A stretch of DNA of 64,000 nt from Salinicoccus sediminis (lineage in GTDB: Bacteria; Bacillota; Bacilli; Staphylococcales; Salinicoccaceae). The stretch lies in assembly GCF_000986795.1 (NCBI RefSeq), contig NZ_LAYZ01000025.1:1-64000 (forward strand), given 5' to 3'. Shown here piece by piece: positions 8,452 to 18,362 of this stretch. Each line of letters begins with the position of its first letter. The first letter of the stretch is position 1. Made by a program: the position numbers and the translations under genes. The notes under the pieces are model-generated. The model had not been told where the DNA came from, ran no database searches, and was given only the letters and a program-made list of their open reading frames with translations.

Positions 8452-9267
8452 TTATTCGTCTGCGTCGTCTTTGCTGAGCTCCTGACTCCGGCTTGCAGCT
8501 GCATAGAGCGTCCTGGACAGGATCTCCTTGATCCCTTCTCCGTCCAGTGCCTCAAGCCCCGCTTCTGTCGTGCCGCGTTTTGAGGTGATGTTCTTGCGGA
8601 GCTGGCTGAACGGCAGTTCGGAATCCTCAACCATCTTGCCTGCGCCGATCACGAGGTTCGTTGTCAGGAACATCGCTTCCTCTTCACTGAATCCGAGGTC
8701 CATGAGGCTCTCCGCATATTTTTCGTATATATAATAAAGGAACGCAGAACCCGATCCCGTTGCAGCAGTGATGTTGTGCATCTCGTCTTCCTCTTCCACC
8801 ACAACTGTCGTACCGAAGCTTTTCATCAATTCGACCAATTCGTCCTTGTTCGGGAAATTTTCAGAATAGGTGATTCCGCTGACGGAATGCTGCACCATGG
8901 CATTGGTATTTGGCATGATCCTGGCAATCGGATTTTCAGTCTTGAGTTCACGTCTGATCGTCTTTATCTGAGTGCCGGCCATGACAGATACGATCTTTGT
9001 CTTTTCTTCAAGGTGCGGCCGGATCCTTTTCGCAACATCCGGGAAACTCTGCGGCTTGCTGGCAAGAATGACATAGTCAGCACCATCAAGCAGTTCCGTA
9101 TCATCATATGAGACGTTCACACCGAGGTTTTCCCTGAAGAACATGATCTTCTCTTTCTGGCTTCTGCTCGTAAGGTAAATCTGTTCCGGCTTTACGACGC
9201 GATTTTCAATCATGCCGATAAAGATGGCACTCGCCATGTTTCCCGCACCATAAAAGACAATTTTCAT
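8452..9267 (-). CDS. proC: Pyrroline-5-carboxylate reductase
   Basis: This 271-residue enzyme makes the last step of proline synthesis, reducing pyrroline-5-carboxylate with NAD(P)H. It has the Rossmann motif GAGNMA at residues 7-12, the RIMPNTNAMV motif in the middle, and the C-terminal dimerisation domain with KRGTTEAGLEAL, the ProC signature. The start at 9267 follows TGGAG; upstream in-frame codons lack a site. No proA or proB is adjacent, so it is a stand-alone copy. Proline is a compatible solute as well as a building block, which may matter in a salt-adapted coccus; that link is inferred. Confidence 0.94.
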   Translation of the reverse strand: MKIVFYGAGNMASAIFIGMIENRVVKPEQIYLTSRSQKEKIMFFRENLGVNVSYDDTELLDGADYVILASKPQSFPDVAKRIRPHLEEKTKIVSVMAGTQIKTIRRELKTENPIARIMPNTNAMVQHSVSGITYSENFPNKDELVELMKSFGTTVVVEEEDEMHNITAATGSGSAFLYYIYEKYAESLMDLGFSEEEAMFLTTNLVIGAGKMVEDSELPFSQLRKNITSKRGTTEAGLEALDGEGIKEILSRTLYAAASRSQELSKDDADE

Positions 9268-9347
9268 CGAATCAACTCCATTTAATTTTTTTCGCAACAG
9301 TTCCTATCATAACAAACTGAATAAAAAAATCAAAAATCGATAAATAT

Positions 9348-10031
9348 TCATGCATGGATAAAGAATACAATGCCGATATAATGCAGTGTGCTTCCGGCGA
9401 TGATGAAGAAATGCCATATCATATGGAAGTACTTGCGGGTTTTCTGGGCATAGAACCAGGCGCCCACCGTGTATGCCACACCGCCCAGGCCAAGCATGAG
9501 CAGGAACATCCAGTGTGTATTGACAATGATGGCCGGGAAGAAGATCACCGCCATCCATCCCATGACGAGATAGAAGATCAGGCTGACCTTCGAATTCACT
9601 TTCGGGCTCAGCACCTTGTACAGGATGCCGAGGACCGCCGCCGCCCACTGCACTATGAGAGTGACGGTACCCCACGTGCCGCCGATGACGGAAAGCGCCA
9701 CGGGAGTGTAGGTGCCGGCGATCGCTACATATATCAGACTGTGGTCGAGAAGCCGCATGATGTATTTGTGCTGGGTGTTATGCGCCATCGAGTGGTAGAG
9801 CATCGACGTAAGGAACATCAGCAGAATGCTGATGACGAACACCGAACCGCCCAGGGCATGGAGCGCACCGCCGTCTGCATACATATATACGGCGGTGAAC
9901 GGCAGCATGAAGATGAACAGGAGTGCCGCCACGCCGTGGCTTACACTGTTACCGACTTCTTCTCCGAAAGAGAGGGGGACGATATTTCTCAGAGATCCTT
10001 CCAGTTTCCTGGTCATCTTTTCTTTTTTCAT
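9348..10031 (-). CDS. Hemolysin III family membrane protein (YplQ-like)
   Basis: A 227-residue integral membrane protein with seven predicted helices and the PAQR/HlyIII signature: an N-terminal EEVGNSVSHG motif, SMLYHS in the middle and a C-terminal HFFIIAGSTLHY carrying metal-binding His residues. Members of this family are putative metal-dependent membrane hydrolases; haemolysis itself is shown only for a few. ATG 10031 has a GAGGGAG site; an alternative ATG at 10070 overlaps the stop of the upstream pyrophosphorylase (ATGA), which would give a 240-residue protein translated by coupling. Cotranscription with that gene is likely either way. Confidence 0.85.
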   Translation of the reverse strand: MKKEKMTRKLEGSLRNIVPLSFGEEVGNSVSHGVAALLFIFMLPFTAVYMYADGGALHALGGSVFVISILLMFLTSMLYHSMAHNTQHKYIMRLLDHSLIYVAIAGTYTPVALSVIGGTWGTVTLIVQWAAAVLGILYKVLSPKVNSKVSLIFYLVMGWMAVIFFPAIIVNTHWMFLLMLGLGGVAYTVGAWFYAQKTRKYFHMIWHFFIIAGSTLHYIGIVFFIHA

Positions 10032-10066
10032 AAGGATGTCTCCCTCTATACCGGTATTTTTCGCCG

Positions 10067-11212
10067 TCATACAATCCCTTCGTCTTTCAGATCATTATAT
10101 GCCGTTTCGATGCTGTCTTTGCCCACTTTGTTCTTAAGTGGCGAAAATTCACCTTTGCGGTCCACCTGCAGTGTCATGTGTTTACGTGCGTGACGGAATG
10201 CGTCAAAGTAGAACTTCTCGAATTTCAGCACCTCACCTTTGACGAGCAGCAGATTTTCATCCATATGCTCCAGTTTCTTCAGCGCAAGATGATAAGGCAC
10301 TTTCTCCGCGGCCGCTTTATCGAGATATTCCATGCCGAACACGTGGATGCCGATGTTGCCGTTCTGGAATTTATCTCCGGCACCTTCCGGCAGTTCTGTA
10401 TATTCCACTACACTCTTTTCCCCGTTGACGAGACTCAGGCGGCCGACACTCTCACCCGGTTTCGGGAGGATCGATTTTGAAGTCACATCGTTGTCCTCAC
10501 TGACATGCAGTCCGAGAAGAACCGGATCAAGCACTTTGACCACTGCATTGTCCACGTTGTTCATGAACACATGCCTGATGCCACGGTCCTTCATGTCTTC
10601 AAGCATGCCGCTTGTTTTGAGCGCGCTGAAGATGCCCCCGTTGCCGTTTGGAGTAAGCATGATGTCTTTGTCTTCCGTCAGAAGCAGTCCGCCGTCTTTG
10701 GACAGTGCCGGGAAATGCTCCTGGCGGAAGAAATGGATGTTGTCCTCTTCGAATCCGAAGTGGTTGTGTTCCCGGAAAAAATCAAGCGTCTCTGTATGAT
10801 TGATATCACTTGTCATGATGTACCAGTGGACAGGCCGTCCAAAAGCGTGTCCGGCTGCTTTGATCTGTTTCGCCTGCAGTTCAAAAAGAGAAAGACCGTC
10901 AAAGGAAAACGTGCCTTTCGGTCCCGGATGTTCAAGACGTGTTCCCTGGCCGCCCGCCATGAGAAGCGCAGCCACTTCACCGTTTTTAAGCGCTTCTTTT
11001 GCCGTCCCTGCCAGCTGCTCTGCATCCAGTTCCTCCCTGCTTACAAAAGGAACTTCTTCTACTGTCGTCATGTCCACCGGCTCCGGATTCACATATACCT
11101 CTTCATATGTCTTTCGGATTTCATCAAGCGGCAGTGTTTCAAACTGCTCAATCACTTTCTGCTGGTAGTTTTCCGCCAGCCTGTCAAACTGGGGTATCCA
11201 TTCTGTTATCAT
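10067..11212 (-). CDS. UDPGP-family uridylyltransferase (UDP-sugar pyrophosphorylase)
   Basis: A 381-residue nucleotidyltransferase of the eukaryote-like UDPGP family. The nucleotide-binding signature LMAGGQGTRLEHPGPKG lies near residue 85, with a conserved GNGG motif and NVDN further on. The family transfers UMP from UTP to glucose-1-phosphate or N-acetylglucosamine-1-phosphate; staphylococci carry a similar protein annotated only as a probable uridylyltransferase, so the sugar is unproven. The start follows a GGAGGC site. It sits just downstream of the sulfolipid operon, whose SqdB needs UDP-glucose, though a terminator lies between. It appears cotranscribed with the hemolysin III-like gene. 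Confidence 0.85.
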   Translation of the reverse strand: MITEWIPQFDRLAENYQQKVIEQFETLPLDEIRKTYEEVYVNPEPVDMTTVEEVPFVSREELDAEQLAGTAKEALKNGEVAALLMAGGQGTRLEHPGPKGTFSFDGLSLFELQAKQIKAAGHAFGRPVHWYIMTSDINHTETLDFFREHNHFGFEEDNIHFFRQEHFPALSKDGGLLLTEDKDIMLTPNGNGGIFSALKTSGMLEDMKDRGIRHVFMNNVDNAVVKVLDPVLLGLHVSEDNDVTSKSILPKPGESVGRLSLVNGEKSVVEYTELPEGAGDKFQNGNIGIHVFGMEYLDKAAAEKVPYHLALKKLEHMDENLLLVKGEVLKFEKFYFDAFRHARKHMTLQVDRKGEFSPLKNKVGKDSIETAYNDLKDEGIV

Positions 11213-11283
11213 TGCTCTGCCTCCATACTTCTGTTTCCTTCATTATAATCCAATTGTGTATGCCCTGTAAAAAATAAGCCGCA

Positions 11284-11314
11284 TAAAAAAAGTACCGGGA
11301 ACTCCCGGTACTTC
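11284..11314 (-). terminator. Terminator of the sqdB-sqdX-pdp operon
   Basis: Arms AAGTACCGGGA and TCCCGGTACTT (11290-11313) with a short loop, then seven T on the minus strand, directly after the pdp stop codon. Confidence 0.88.
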
Positions 11315-11324
11315 ACACGCCCCT

Positions 11325-12626
11325 CTATTCAGTGATTACCTGTTTGATGAGTGAGATATTCACTTCTTTGCCGCCTATTTTGTAGTTGTCGAGGATTTTA
11401 CGTTTAACCTCCTCTACATCTTCGCGGTTCGAGTGGATGACAGCCAATGTTTCGCCCTCCTCCACATGATCGCCGACTTTCTTCTCGAGCATCAGACCGA
11501 CCGCAAGATCGATGACATCATCTTTTGTCTGCCGTCCGGCACCGAGCATCGCCGAAGCGACACCAAGTTCCTCAGCGGCAATCTCTTCGACGTATCCTGA
11601 AGACTCCGCCTTCACCTCAATCTGATACTGCGCCTGCGGCAGTTTTGAAACATCATCCGCAACAGATGCGTCACCGCCCTGGTTGGACAGGAACACTTTG
11701 AACTTTTCAAGCGCACTGCCGTCATCGATGACCTGCTGCAGCTTTTCTTTTGCTTCGTCGAGCGTTTCCGCCTTGCCGCCGAGCACCGTCATCTGGGCGC
11801 CGAGCTCCATGCAGAGGGCAGTCAGATCTTCAGGTCCTTCTCCGCGGAGCGTTTCAATCGCCTCTTTCACTTCAAGAGAGTTGCCAATGGCATGGCCGAG
11901 TGGCTCCGCCATACTTGAAATGATCGCCATCGTCTTTCTGCCCACGTTGTTGCCGATGGAGACCATTGCCCTGGCAAGTTCAACAGCATCCTCTTCGCTC
12001 TTCATGAATGCGCCGCCGCCTGTTTTGACATCGAGGACGATCGCATCCGCCCCTGCAGCAATCTTCTTGCTCATGATCGAGCTTGCAATCAGCGGAATCG
12101 AGTTGACCGTCGCGGTCACGTCACGCAGTGCATAGAGTTTTTTGTCGGCAGGCGTCAGATTGCCGGACTGGCCGATCACCGCCACCTTATCCCGGTTGAC
12201 GAGATCTGCGAATTCCTGCTCCGTAATCTCGACATGGAACCCCTCCACTGCCTCGAGCTTGTCGATTGTACCGCCGGTATGACCGAGTCCGCGGCCGCTC
12301 ATTTTCGCAACAGGCACATCGAGTGCCGCCACGAGCGGTGCAAGGACGAGCGTTGTTGTATCGCCCACCCCGCCTGTGGAATGCTTGTCCACTTTTATGC
12401 CTTCAATTGATGAAAGATCGATTTCATCCCCGGATCTGACCATTGCCATCGTCAGATCCGCCCGCTCATCCTCGGTCATGTCACGGAAGAATAGAGCCAT
12501 CATCAGACTGGATACCTGGTAATCAGGTATTTCCCCCTCCGTATAGCCATTGATGAAGAATTCAATCTCCTCTTTCGTCAAAACTCCGCCGTCGCGCTTC
12601 TTCGCTATCAAATCCACCATTCTCAT
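11325..12626 (-). CDS. pdp: Pyrimidine-nucleoside phosphorylase
   Basis: A 433-residue enzyme that phosphorolyses uridine, thymidine and deoxyuridine to base plus (deoxy)ribose-1-phosphate for salvage. The N-terminus [13 protein letters not shown] matches Bacillus Pdp, the phosphate/nucleoside loop KHSTGGVGD is present near residue 80, followed by [13 protein letters not shown], and the C-terminal alpha/beta domain is complete. ATG 12626 has AAAGGA upstream; the GTG before it is not needed. It lies 17 bp after the sqdX stop and so is probably the third gene of the sulfolipid operon, an unusual partner, as salvage has no evident link to SQDG. Confidence 0.94.
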   Translation of the reverse strand: MRMVDLIAKKRDGGVLTKEEIEFFINGYTEGEIPDYQVSSLMMALFFRDMTEDERADLTMAMVRSGDEIDLSSIEGIKVDKHSTGGVGDTTTLVLAPLVAALDVPVAKMSGRGLGHTGGTIDKLEAVEGFHVEITEQEFADLVNRDKVAVIGQSGNLTPADKKLYALRDVTATVNSIPLIASSIMSKKIAAGADAIVLDVKTGGGAFMKSEEDAVELARAMVSIGNNVGRKTMAIISSMAEPLGHAIGNSLEVKEAIETLRGEGPEDLTALCMELGAQMTVLGGKAETLDEAKEKLQQVIDDGSALEKFKVFLSNQGGDASVADDVSKLPQAQYQIEVKAESSGYVEEIAAEELGVASAMLGAGRQTKDDVIDLAVGLMLEKKVGDHVEEGETLAVIHSNREDVEEVKRKILDNYKIGGKEVNISLIKQVITE

Positions 12627-12643
12627 CACTTACACATCCTTTA

Positions 12644-13780
12644 TCAAGCCTTTTTGTCACCTGTCGAATGCCTGTCTCTCGCATCCATGTAAAAATCAAT
12701 CAGTCTCTGGGACGTCTTGTCCCATGCGTAACCCATCGCTTCCCGGCGTGAGTTCTGTTTCATCGCGGCAAGCTTCTCTTCGTCTTCCAGCACTTCCACC
12801 GCCCTGATCATGCTCTTCAGATCTTCGTTCTCAAAAAGCATGCCGTTCACGCCGTCAGTGACCTGTTCGTTGGTCGGTCCACTCTTGGCGGCGATGACGG
12901 GCAGGCCGGAAGCCATGGATTCAAGTATGACTAGTCCCAGCGTCTCCGACACGGACGGGAATATGAATGCATCGCCGGAGGCGAATGCCTTCGACAGTTC
13001 TTCACCGTGCATGAAGCCGGTGAACACTGTATTCGTGCCTTCAAATTTCTTCTCGATTTCATTACGTGCGGGACCATCGCCGACAATCGCCAGGCTGATA
13101 TCCTCCCGCGCATCGAGGAGCGGCAGAAGCTTATGGATTTCCTTCTCCACAGCAAGCCTTCCTATGAACACAAGCAGCTTGTTTTCCGGTTTGCCGCCGC
13201 CCAGCCTGTCGCGCATCTCACTGTCCCTGAAACCGGGATGACGGTTGATTACATCCACTCCGCGCGGAATGATGTCCAGACGTTTTATCCCTTCGGCGTC
13301 CAGCTCATCCCTGATTGCTTGGGAGGTGACCAGGTTGAGGTCTGCGTTTTTATGGTTACGCCTGATATACCACCAGAGCAGAGGTTTTGCAGGTTTATAG
13401 ACTGTATAGTAATCCAGATACTTCGGCAGGTGCGTATGGTATGAAGAAACGAGCGGTATATTTAGCTTCTGTGCCGCCCTGACAGCACTCGTCGCCAGCA
13501 GGACAGGGTTGACTGCATGCACGACGTCCGGTTCAAAGTCTTTCAGTATATGATATACCCGGCGGGAAGGAAACCCCCATTTGCGGTATCTGTAAAAAGG
13601 GAAAGTGACCGGTTTGATACCGACCACTCTCGCTCCCTTATAATCATGTACGCCGAGGTCAGGTGCGATGACCAGGACTTCATGCCCTTCCCGCATGAAG
13701 TAGTCAATGGCTTTTGTCAGTCTTGTAACAATACCATCTGTCGATGGTAAAAATGTTTCGGTGACAATCGCAATCTTCAT
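12644..13780 (-). CDS. sqdX: GT4 glycosyltransferase, probable sulfoquinovosyltransferase
   Basis: A 378-residue retaining GT4 enzyme with two Rossmann domains. The N-terminus KIAIVTETFLPSTDGIVTR and the SYHTHLP segment closely match cyanobacterial SqdX, and the EX7E motif (ETLGLVILE) sits in the UDP-sugar-binding half. SqdX transfers sulfoquinovose from UDP-sulfoquinovose to diacylglycerol at the membrane, giving SQDG. The related diacylglycerol glucosyl- and mannosyltransferases share these motifs, so sequence alone would be ambiguous; the gene 16 bp downstream of sqdB decides the call. The start follows AAAGAGGTAATGGC. Confidence 0.85.
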   Translation of the reverse strand: MKIAIVTETFLPSTDGIVTRLTKAIDYFMREGHEVLVIAPDLGVHDYKGARVVGIKPVTFPFYRYRKWGFPSRRVYHILKDFEPDVVHAVNPVLLATSAVRAAQKLNIPLVSSYHTHLPKYLDYYTVYKPAKPLLWWYIRRNHKNADLNLVTSQAIRDELDAEGIKRLDIIPRGVDVINRHPGFRDSEMRDRLGGGKPENKLLVFIGRLAVEKEIHKLLPLLDAREDISLAIVGDGPARNEIEKKFEGTNTVFTGFMHGEELSKAFASGDAFIFPSVSETLGLVILESMASGLPVIAAKSGPTNEQVTDGVNGMLFENEDLKSMIRAVEVLEDEEKLAAMKQNSRREAMGYAWDKTSQRLIDFYMDARDRHSTGDKKA

Positions 13781-13796
13781 GCCATTACCTCTTTCT

Positions 13797-14972
<1,176 letters not shown>

Positions 14973-15010
14973 TTAATTTATACATAGTATACCGCAAGTA
15001 TACATATAAC

Positions 15011-15039
15011 ATTATAGAGATGTTTGCTGAATGTCACAA
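15011..15039 (-). promoter_or_regulatory. Promoter of the sqdB operon
   Basis: On the minus strand TTGTGA (15039-15034) and a perfect TATAAT (15016-15011) are spaced 17 bp, about 65 bp before the sqdB start. Downstream, a GTATAC motif occurs twice, 11 bp apart (14987-14992 and 14998-15003); this could be an operator but I do not recognise it. Confidence 0.65.
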
Positions 15040-15100
15040 ATCATTTATGAATTTGGACATTTCAATTGTGTCAGGACTGTAAAGATGATGGTTGCATATA

Positions 15101-15132
15101 ATAAAAAAAGAGCACCTGAAATTGCTTCAGGC
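15101..15132 (-). terminator. Terminator of the kynUBA-orf operon
   Basis: Arms GCGCCTGAA and TTCAGGTGC pair fully in the minus-strand transcript when one G-U wobble is allowed (the plus strand would carry an A-C mismatch), followed by TCTTTTTTT. It lies immediately after the small unknown gene. Confidence 0.85.
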
Positions 15133-15140
15133 GCCCCGGA

Positions 15141-15461
15141 CTACTTCGCCGTAGCCGTCCATTCTTTGCTGTTCCGGTATCTTTTTACATGGGCGTATAT
15201 GTTTTCTGCCGCATAGTCCTCATTCGTATATACTGTGAGGTCGAAGTATTTGCCCCTGTCGGAAAAATTTTCCGACAGATAGACATCCTTCAGATGTTCA
15301 AACAGGTTCCTCATGCCCTCCATCTTCAGACCGGGATACTCCCTGAGCACCCGCTTCTGAAGCTGTCCTCCCTGTTCCGTCACTTCCTGCACGACGATGA
15401 CGAAGGATTCGTCCTCCTTCATTACATCATCGAATATGTTCGTCTGACCGTAATCCCTCAT
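15141..15461 (-). CDS. Unknown 106-residue protein, fourth gene of the kyn operon
   Basis: I do not recognise this protein. It is 106 residues, soluble and mixed alpha/beta in character, with no Cys, no signal peptide and no membrane segment. Visible segments are an acidic start (MRDYGQTNIFDDVMKEDES), a beta-rich VIVVQEV, and a Tyr-rich C-terminal half. An AAGGAGAGG site precedes ATG 15461, 21 bp after the kynA stop, and the operon terminator follows, so it is translated and expressed with kynUBA. A binding, chaperone or regulatory role in tryptophan catabolism is possible, but nothing in the sequence shows it. Confidence 0.7.
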   Translation of the reverse strand: MRDYGQTNIFDDVMKEDESFVIVVQEVTEQGGQLQKRVLREYPGLKMEGMRNLFEHLKDVYLSENFSDRGKYFDLTVYTNEDYAAENIYAHVKRYRNSKEWTATAK

Positions 15462-15482
15462 GTCACACCTCTCCTTGTCCCA

Positions 15483-16325
15483 TTATAGTTCTGTGCGCAG
15501 TTCCCACAGTTCCCTGAAGAAATAGTCATCTATCACGCGCTTCAGATAATTGACGCCCGAGCTGCCGCCGGTCCCCTTCTTGAAGCCGATGATGCGTTCG
15601 ACCGTCTTCATGTGCCTGAAACGCCATTGGCTGTACAGATCTTCAACATCGACAAGTTTCTCAAGCATCTCGTACAGTTCAAAGTACTCCTCCGTATTGA
15701 GGTAGATCTGCCTGAATGCCTCTTTGACCGATGCGTTCGGCACATAATTTTCAGTGACATCGCGGGATAGCACCTCCCGGTCGATATGGAAGCCCTGTCT
15801 CGCAACGGCACGGATAGCCTCGTCATAGATGCTCGGTGTCTCGAGCTGCGCTTTGAGCCGGCTGTGGATGCCCGGATCCTTTTCATAGATGCTCAGCGCA
15901 TGCGTGGTCTTGTAGCCGAGGCAGTACTCCATCATGCGGTTCTGGTAGGACTGGAAACCGGATGCATTGCCGAGATCGTCCCGGAAATTGAGATAATCGC
16001 TCGGCGTCATCGTTGCCAGCACACTCCAGGAGTTGATCAGCTGGTTCTGGATGTTCGTCACCCGCGCAAGCTTCTTGAAAGCCAGCCTGAAATCATCATG
16101 CTTTATATCTTCTATGGCGGAATTCAGTTCGTGGATGATCAGCTTCATCCACAGTTCCGAAACCTGATGGATGATGATGAACAGCTTTTCATCATGCTGG
16201 TCCGTCAAAGGACTCTGTGCCGTAAGTATCTGATCCAGATTAAGGTACTCACTGTACGTCATGTCCTTCAGGAAGTCTGTTTTGACATTCTCACCGGCAA
16301 GCGTATGATCCTGATATTCATTCAT
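15483..16325 (-). CDS. kynA: Tryptophan 2,3-dioxygenase
   Basis: A 280-residue haem enzyme that opens the indole ring of L-tryptophan with O2 to give N-formylkynurenine. The N-terminal [14 protein letters not shown], the [10 protein letters not shown] helix and the C-terminal GTGGSSG loop are hallmarks of TDO. Its ATG overlaps the kynB stop by 8 bp and follows AAAGGAGGAG, so translation is coupled. It is third in the operon kynU-kynB-kynA, giving a complete route from tryptophan to anthranilate. No genes for further NAD synthesis from kynurenine are near, so the pathway probably feeds anthranilate or simply degrades tryptophan. Confidence 0.95.
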   Translation of the reverse strand: MNEYQDHTLAGENVKTDFLKDMTYSEYLNLDQILTAQSPLTDQHDEKLFIIIHQVSELWMKLIIHELNSAIEDIKHDDFRLAFKKLARVTNIQNQLINSWSVLATMTPSDYLNFRDDLGNASGFQSYQNRMMEYCLGYKTTHALSIYEKDPGIHSRLKAQLETPSIYDEAIRAVARQGFHIDREVLSRDVTENYVPNASVKEAFRQIYLNTEEYFELYEMLEKLVDVEDLYSQWRFRHMKTVERIIGFKKGTGGSSGVNYLKRVIDDYFFRELWELRTEL

Positions 16326-16950
16326 GGTCCGTCTCCTCCTTTGCCCTCAGTACAGCGCGCACCGGAGAGCCGTCAGCGCCCCTGATTTTCAGGGGCAGGG
16401 CTATGAAGTCATAATAGCCTCCGCCGACCGCTTCAAGCACCGTGTTTTCAATGATCATTATATCGTTCTCATGCAGCTTATGGTGGATGTCCAATGTCTT
16501 CGAGTCCACCGGATCGACCGATGTTACATCCACACCGAAAAGACGGACTCCCTTTCCGGCAATATATTCCACCGCCTCCTCATCAAGCACGGGTACAGTT
16601 TCCGGAAAAACATCCTGCTCCGCCCGCTCTTTGGTTTTTACGAGCAGTACCGGGCCCCTGATGTCAAAACTCTCAAGTTCCTCTTTTGTGATGATCTCCC
16701 TGCCCATCACTTCTATGACTGTTGCATCACCGATATACCGGTTAATATCCAGTTCGTCCACTTTCACGCCGGCGTCGTCGAAATGGAAAGGCGCATCAAT
16801 ATGGGTGCCGATATGGGTGCTTGTCTCAATCTTACCGATATTGACGGAGCCGCTCTGCGCTTTCGTCACAGGCACCGTGTAACTGAACGGTGTATCTTCC
16901 GGCCAGTGTGCGATGGAACGTTCAAGTGTCTGCGAAATATCAATCCACAT
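16318..16950 (-). CDS. kynB: Kynurenine formamidase (arylformamidase)
   Basis: A 210-residue cyclase-family metal hydrolase that removes formate from N-formylkynurenine. The metal motif [14 protein letters not shown] lies near residues 45-60, as in bacterial KynB, and the N-terminal [21 protein letters not shown] is typical of the family. Its start overlaps the kynU stop (TGATG). Position between kynU and kynA settles the role; the isolated fold is also shared by other cyclase-family hydrolases. Confidence 0.94.
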   Translation of the reverse strand: MWIDISQTLERSIAHWPEDTPFSYTVPVTKAQSGSVNIGKIETSTHIGTHIDAPFHFDDAGVKVDELDINRYIGDATVIEVMGREIITKEELESFDIRGPVLLVKTKERAEQDVFPETVPVLDEEAVEYIAGKGVRLFGVDVTSVDPVDSKTLDIHHKLHENDIMIIENTVLEAVGGGYYDFIALPLKIRGADGSPVRAVLRAKEETDHE

Positions 16951-18215
16951 CAGGCAACGACTCCCCGTCTGTTATCAAATTTATCGTACAGCCGGTCATC
17001 CATTATTTCTTTGAGGATCATGACTGCGTGATATACATCTTCGAATGAATTATACAGCGCCACCGGTGCAATTCTGACATAGCCCGGTGCCCTGAAGTCA
17101 GGGATCACCCCTTTGGATTTCAGGGCTGCATTGATGCCTGCCGCCTTCTCATGGCCGATCAGTATGTGTCCGCCGCGTGATTCATACGCTTTCGGCGTAA
17201 CGATATCAATATCATAGCCGGCGAGCACATCTTCAATCATCGCAATCATGAAATCGGTCAGACCGAGGGACTTTTCACGGACGTTTCCAATGCCCGCCTC
17301 CCCGAACATCCCCAGGGCACCATAAAGCGGCGCCATGGAGAAGATGTGGGGTGTCCCCACCTGGTACTGGCTGATATCCGCCGCCCGATCGAAATCGTGT
17401 GCCATATCGAACTGCGTTTCCTTGTTGTTGCCGAACCAGCCTTTGAGGCTCACGCTCTTATGGTGATGCCTTTCATGAACATATAATCCGGCAACCGACC
17501 CCGGTCCGCCGCTTAAATGTTTGTATGTGCACCAGACGGCGAAATCCACGCCCCATTCCTTCAGCTGGTGCGGGAGTGCCCCGATGGAGTGGCACAGGTC
17601 AAACCCGACGATGATTCCTTTATCATGGGAGGCCTCCGTAATCTTCTGCATCTCAAGCACCTGGCCGCTCCGGTAGAGGACGGATGGAAGCAGCATGATT
17701 GCGATACTTTCATCCATCATGTTGATGATCCTTTCAGTATCAAGGAGATGCCCGTCTTCTGACGATACCTTCACCATTCCATCGCTGTAACCATAATCAT
17801 CCAGGACGGACTGGAGGGCATATATATCTGACGGGAAGTTCAGATCATCCGCCATGATCCTGTAACGTTCCCCTGTTGGCTCGTACAGTGTTCTCACGGT
17901 CTGATGTATATTGTTCGTCGTCGAATTCGTCGCCAGTACTTCATGGGCGCCGGCACCGACAAGCTGCGCCATCTTCTCCCCGATGGCCTCGCTCATGTAG
18001 AACCATGGCCGCTCCCCTTTCACCCAGCCGTCTATGCCATGGTTCTTCCAGTCATCCATTACATCAAGGAGTGACCGCTCCGCCCGCTTTGACATCAGCC
18101 CCAGGGAATTGCCGTCCATGTAATAGACACCGTCTCCGATATAAAACTCGTCCCTGAAGTGTCCGAGCACATCCACACCATCTTTCCTTTTCGCTTCCTG
18201 CAACCATTTCTCCAT
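16950..18215 (-). CDS. kynU: Kynureninase
   Basis: A 421-residue PLP enzyme of aminotransferase class V that splits kynurenine into anthranilate and alanine. The N-terminal YYMDGNSLGLMS, the substrate-loop region and the PLP-lysine segment WCTYKHLSGGPG near residue 233 are all present, and length is normal. ATG 18215 follows AGGAGG; a TTG one codon upstream is ignored. It leads the kynUBA operon and is divergent from an SDR gene. The operon order differs from the kynABU order used in some bacteria but gene content is complete. Confidence 0.95.
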   Translation of the reverse strand: MEKWLQEAKRKDGVDVLGHFRDEFYIGDGVYYMDGNSLGLMSKRAERSLLDVMDDWKNHGIDGWVKGERPWFYMSEAIGEKMAQLVGAGAHEVLATNSTTNNIHQTVRTLYEPTGERYRIMADDLNFPSDIYALQSVLDDYGYSDGMVKVSSEDGHLLDTERIINMMDESIAIMLLPSVLYRSGQVLEMQKITEASHDKGIIVGFDLCHSIGALPHQLKEWGVDFAVWCTYKHLSGGPGSVAGLYVHERHHHKSVSLKGWFGNNKETQFDMAHDFDRAADISQYQVGTPHIFSMAPLYGALGMFGEAGIGNVREKSLGLTDFMIAMIEDVLAGYDIDIVTPKAYESRGGHILIGHEKAAGINAALKSKGVIPDFRAPGYVRIAPVALYNSFEDVYHAVMILKEIMDDRLYDKFDNRRGVVA

Positions 18216-18263
18216 CAAATACCTCCTATGTTAACATCACAATTGTAAGCCTTTTCTATTTTC

Positions 18264-18305
18264 ATTATACAACGATTCCCGCAAATAAAAAGCATCATCG
18301 ATGAT
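18264..18305 (-). promoter_or_regulatory. Putative kynU promoter with upstream palindrome
   Basis: A perfect -10 TATAAT lies on the minus strand (18269-18264), about 50 bp before kynU, but no good -35 is seen. Just upstream is a perfect 12-bp palindrome ATCATCGATGAT (18294-18305), where an activator of kynU or a shared regulator of the divergent SDR gene could bind. Confidence 0.4.
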
Positions 18306-18362
18306 ACTATCCGCCTCTCTTGCTACAATGAATATAACATCATAAAAAGAGGAGCGCTAATT

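Noticed and set aside
9354-10193. 279-codon plus-strand frame antisense to the hemolysin III-like gene
   Set aside because: Its His/Asp/Glu/Arg-rich composition is that of a membrane protein read backwards; no RBS.
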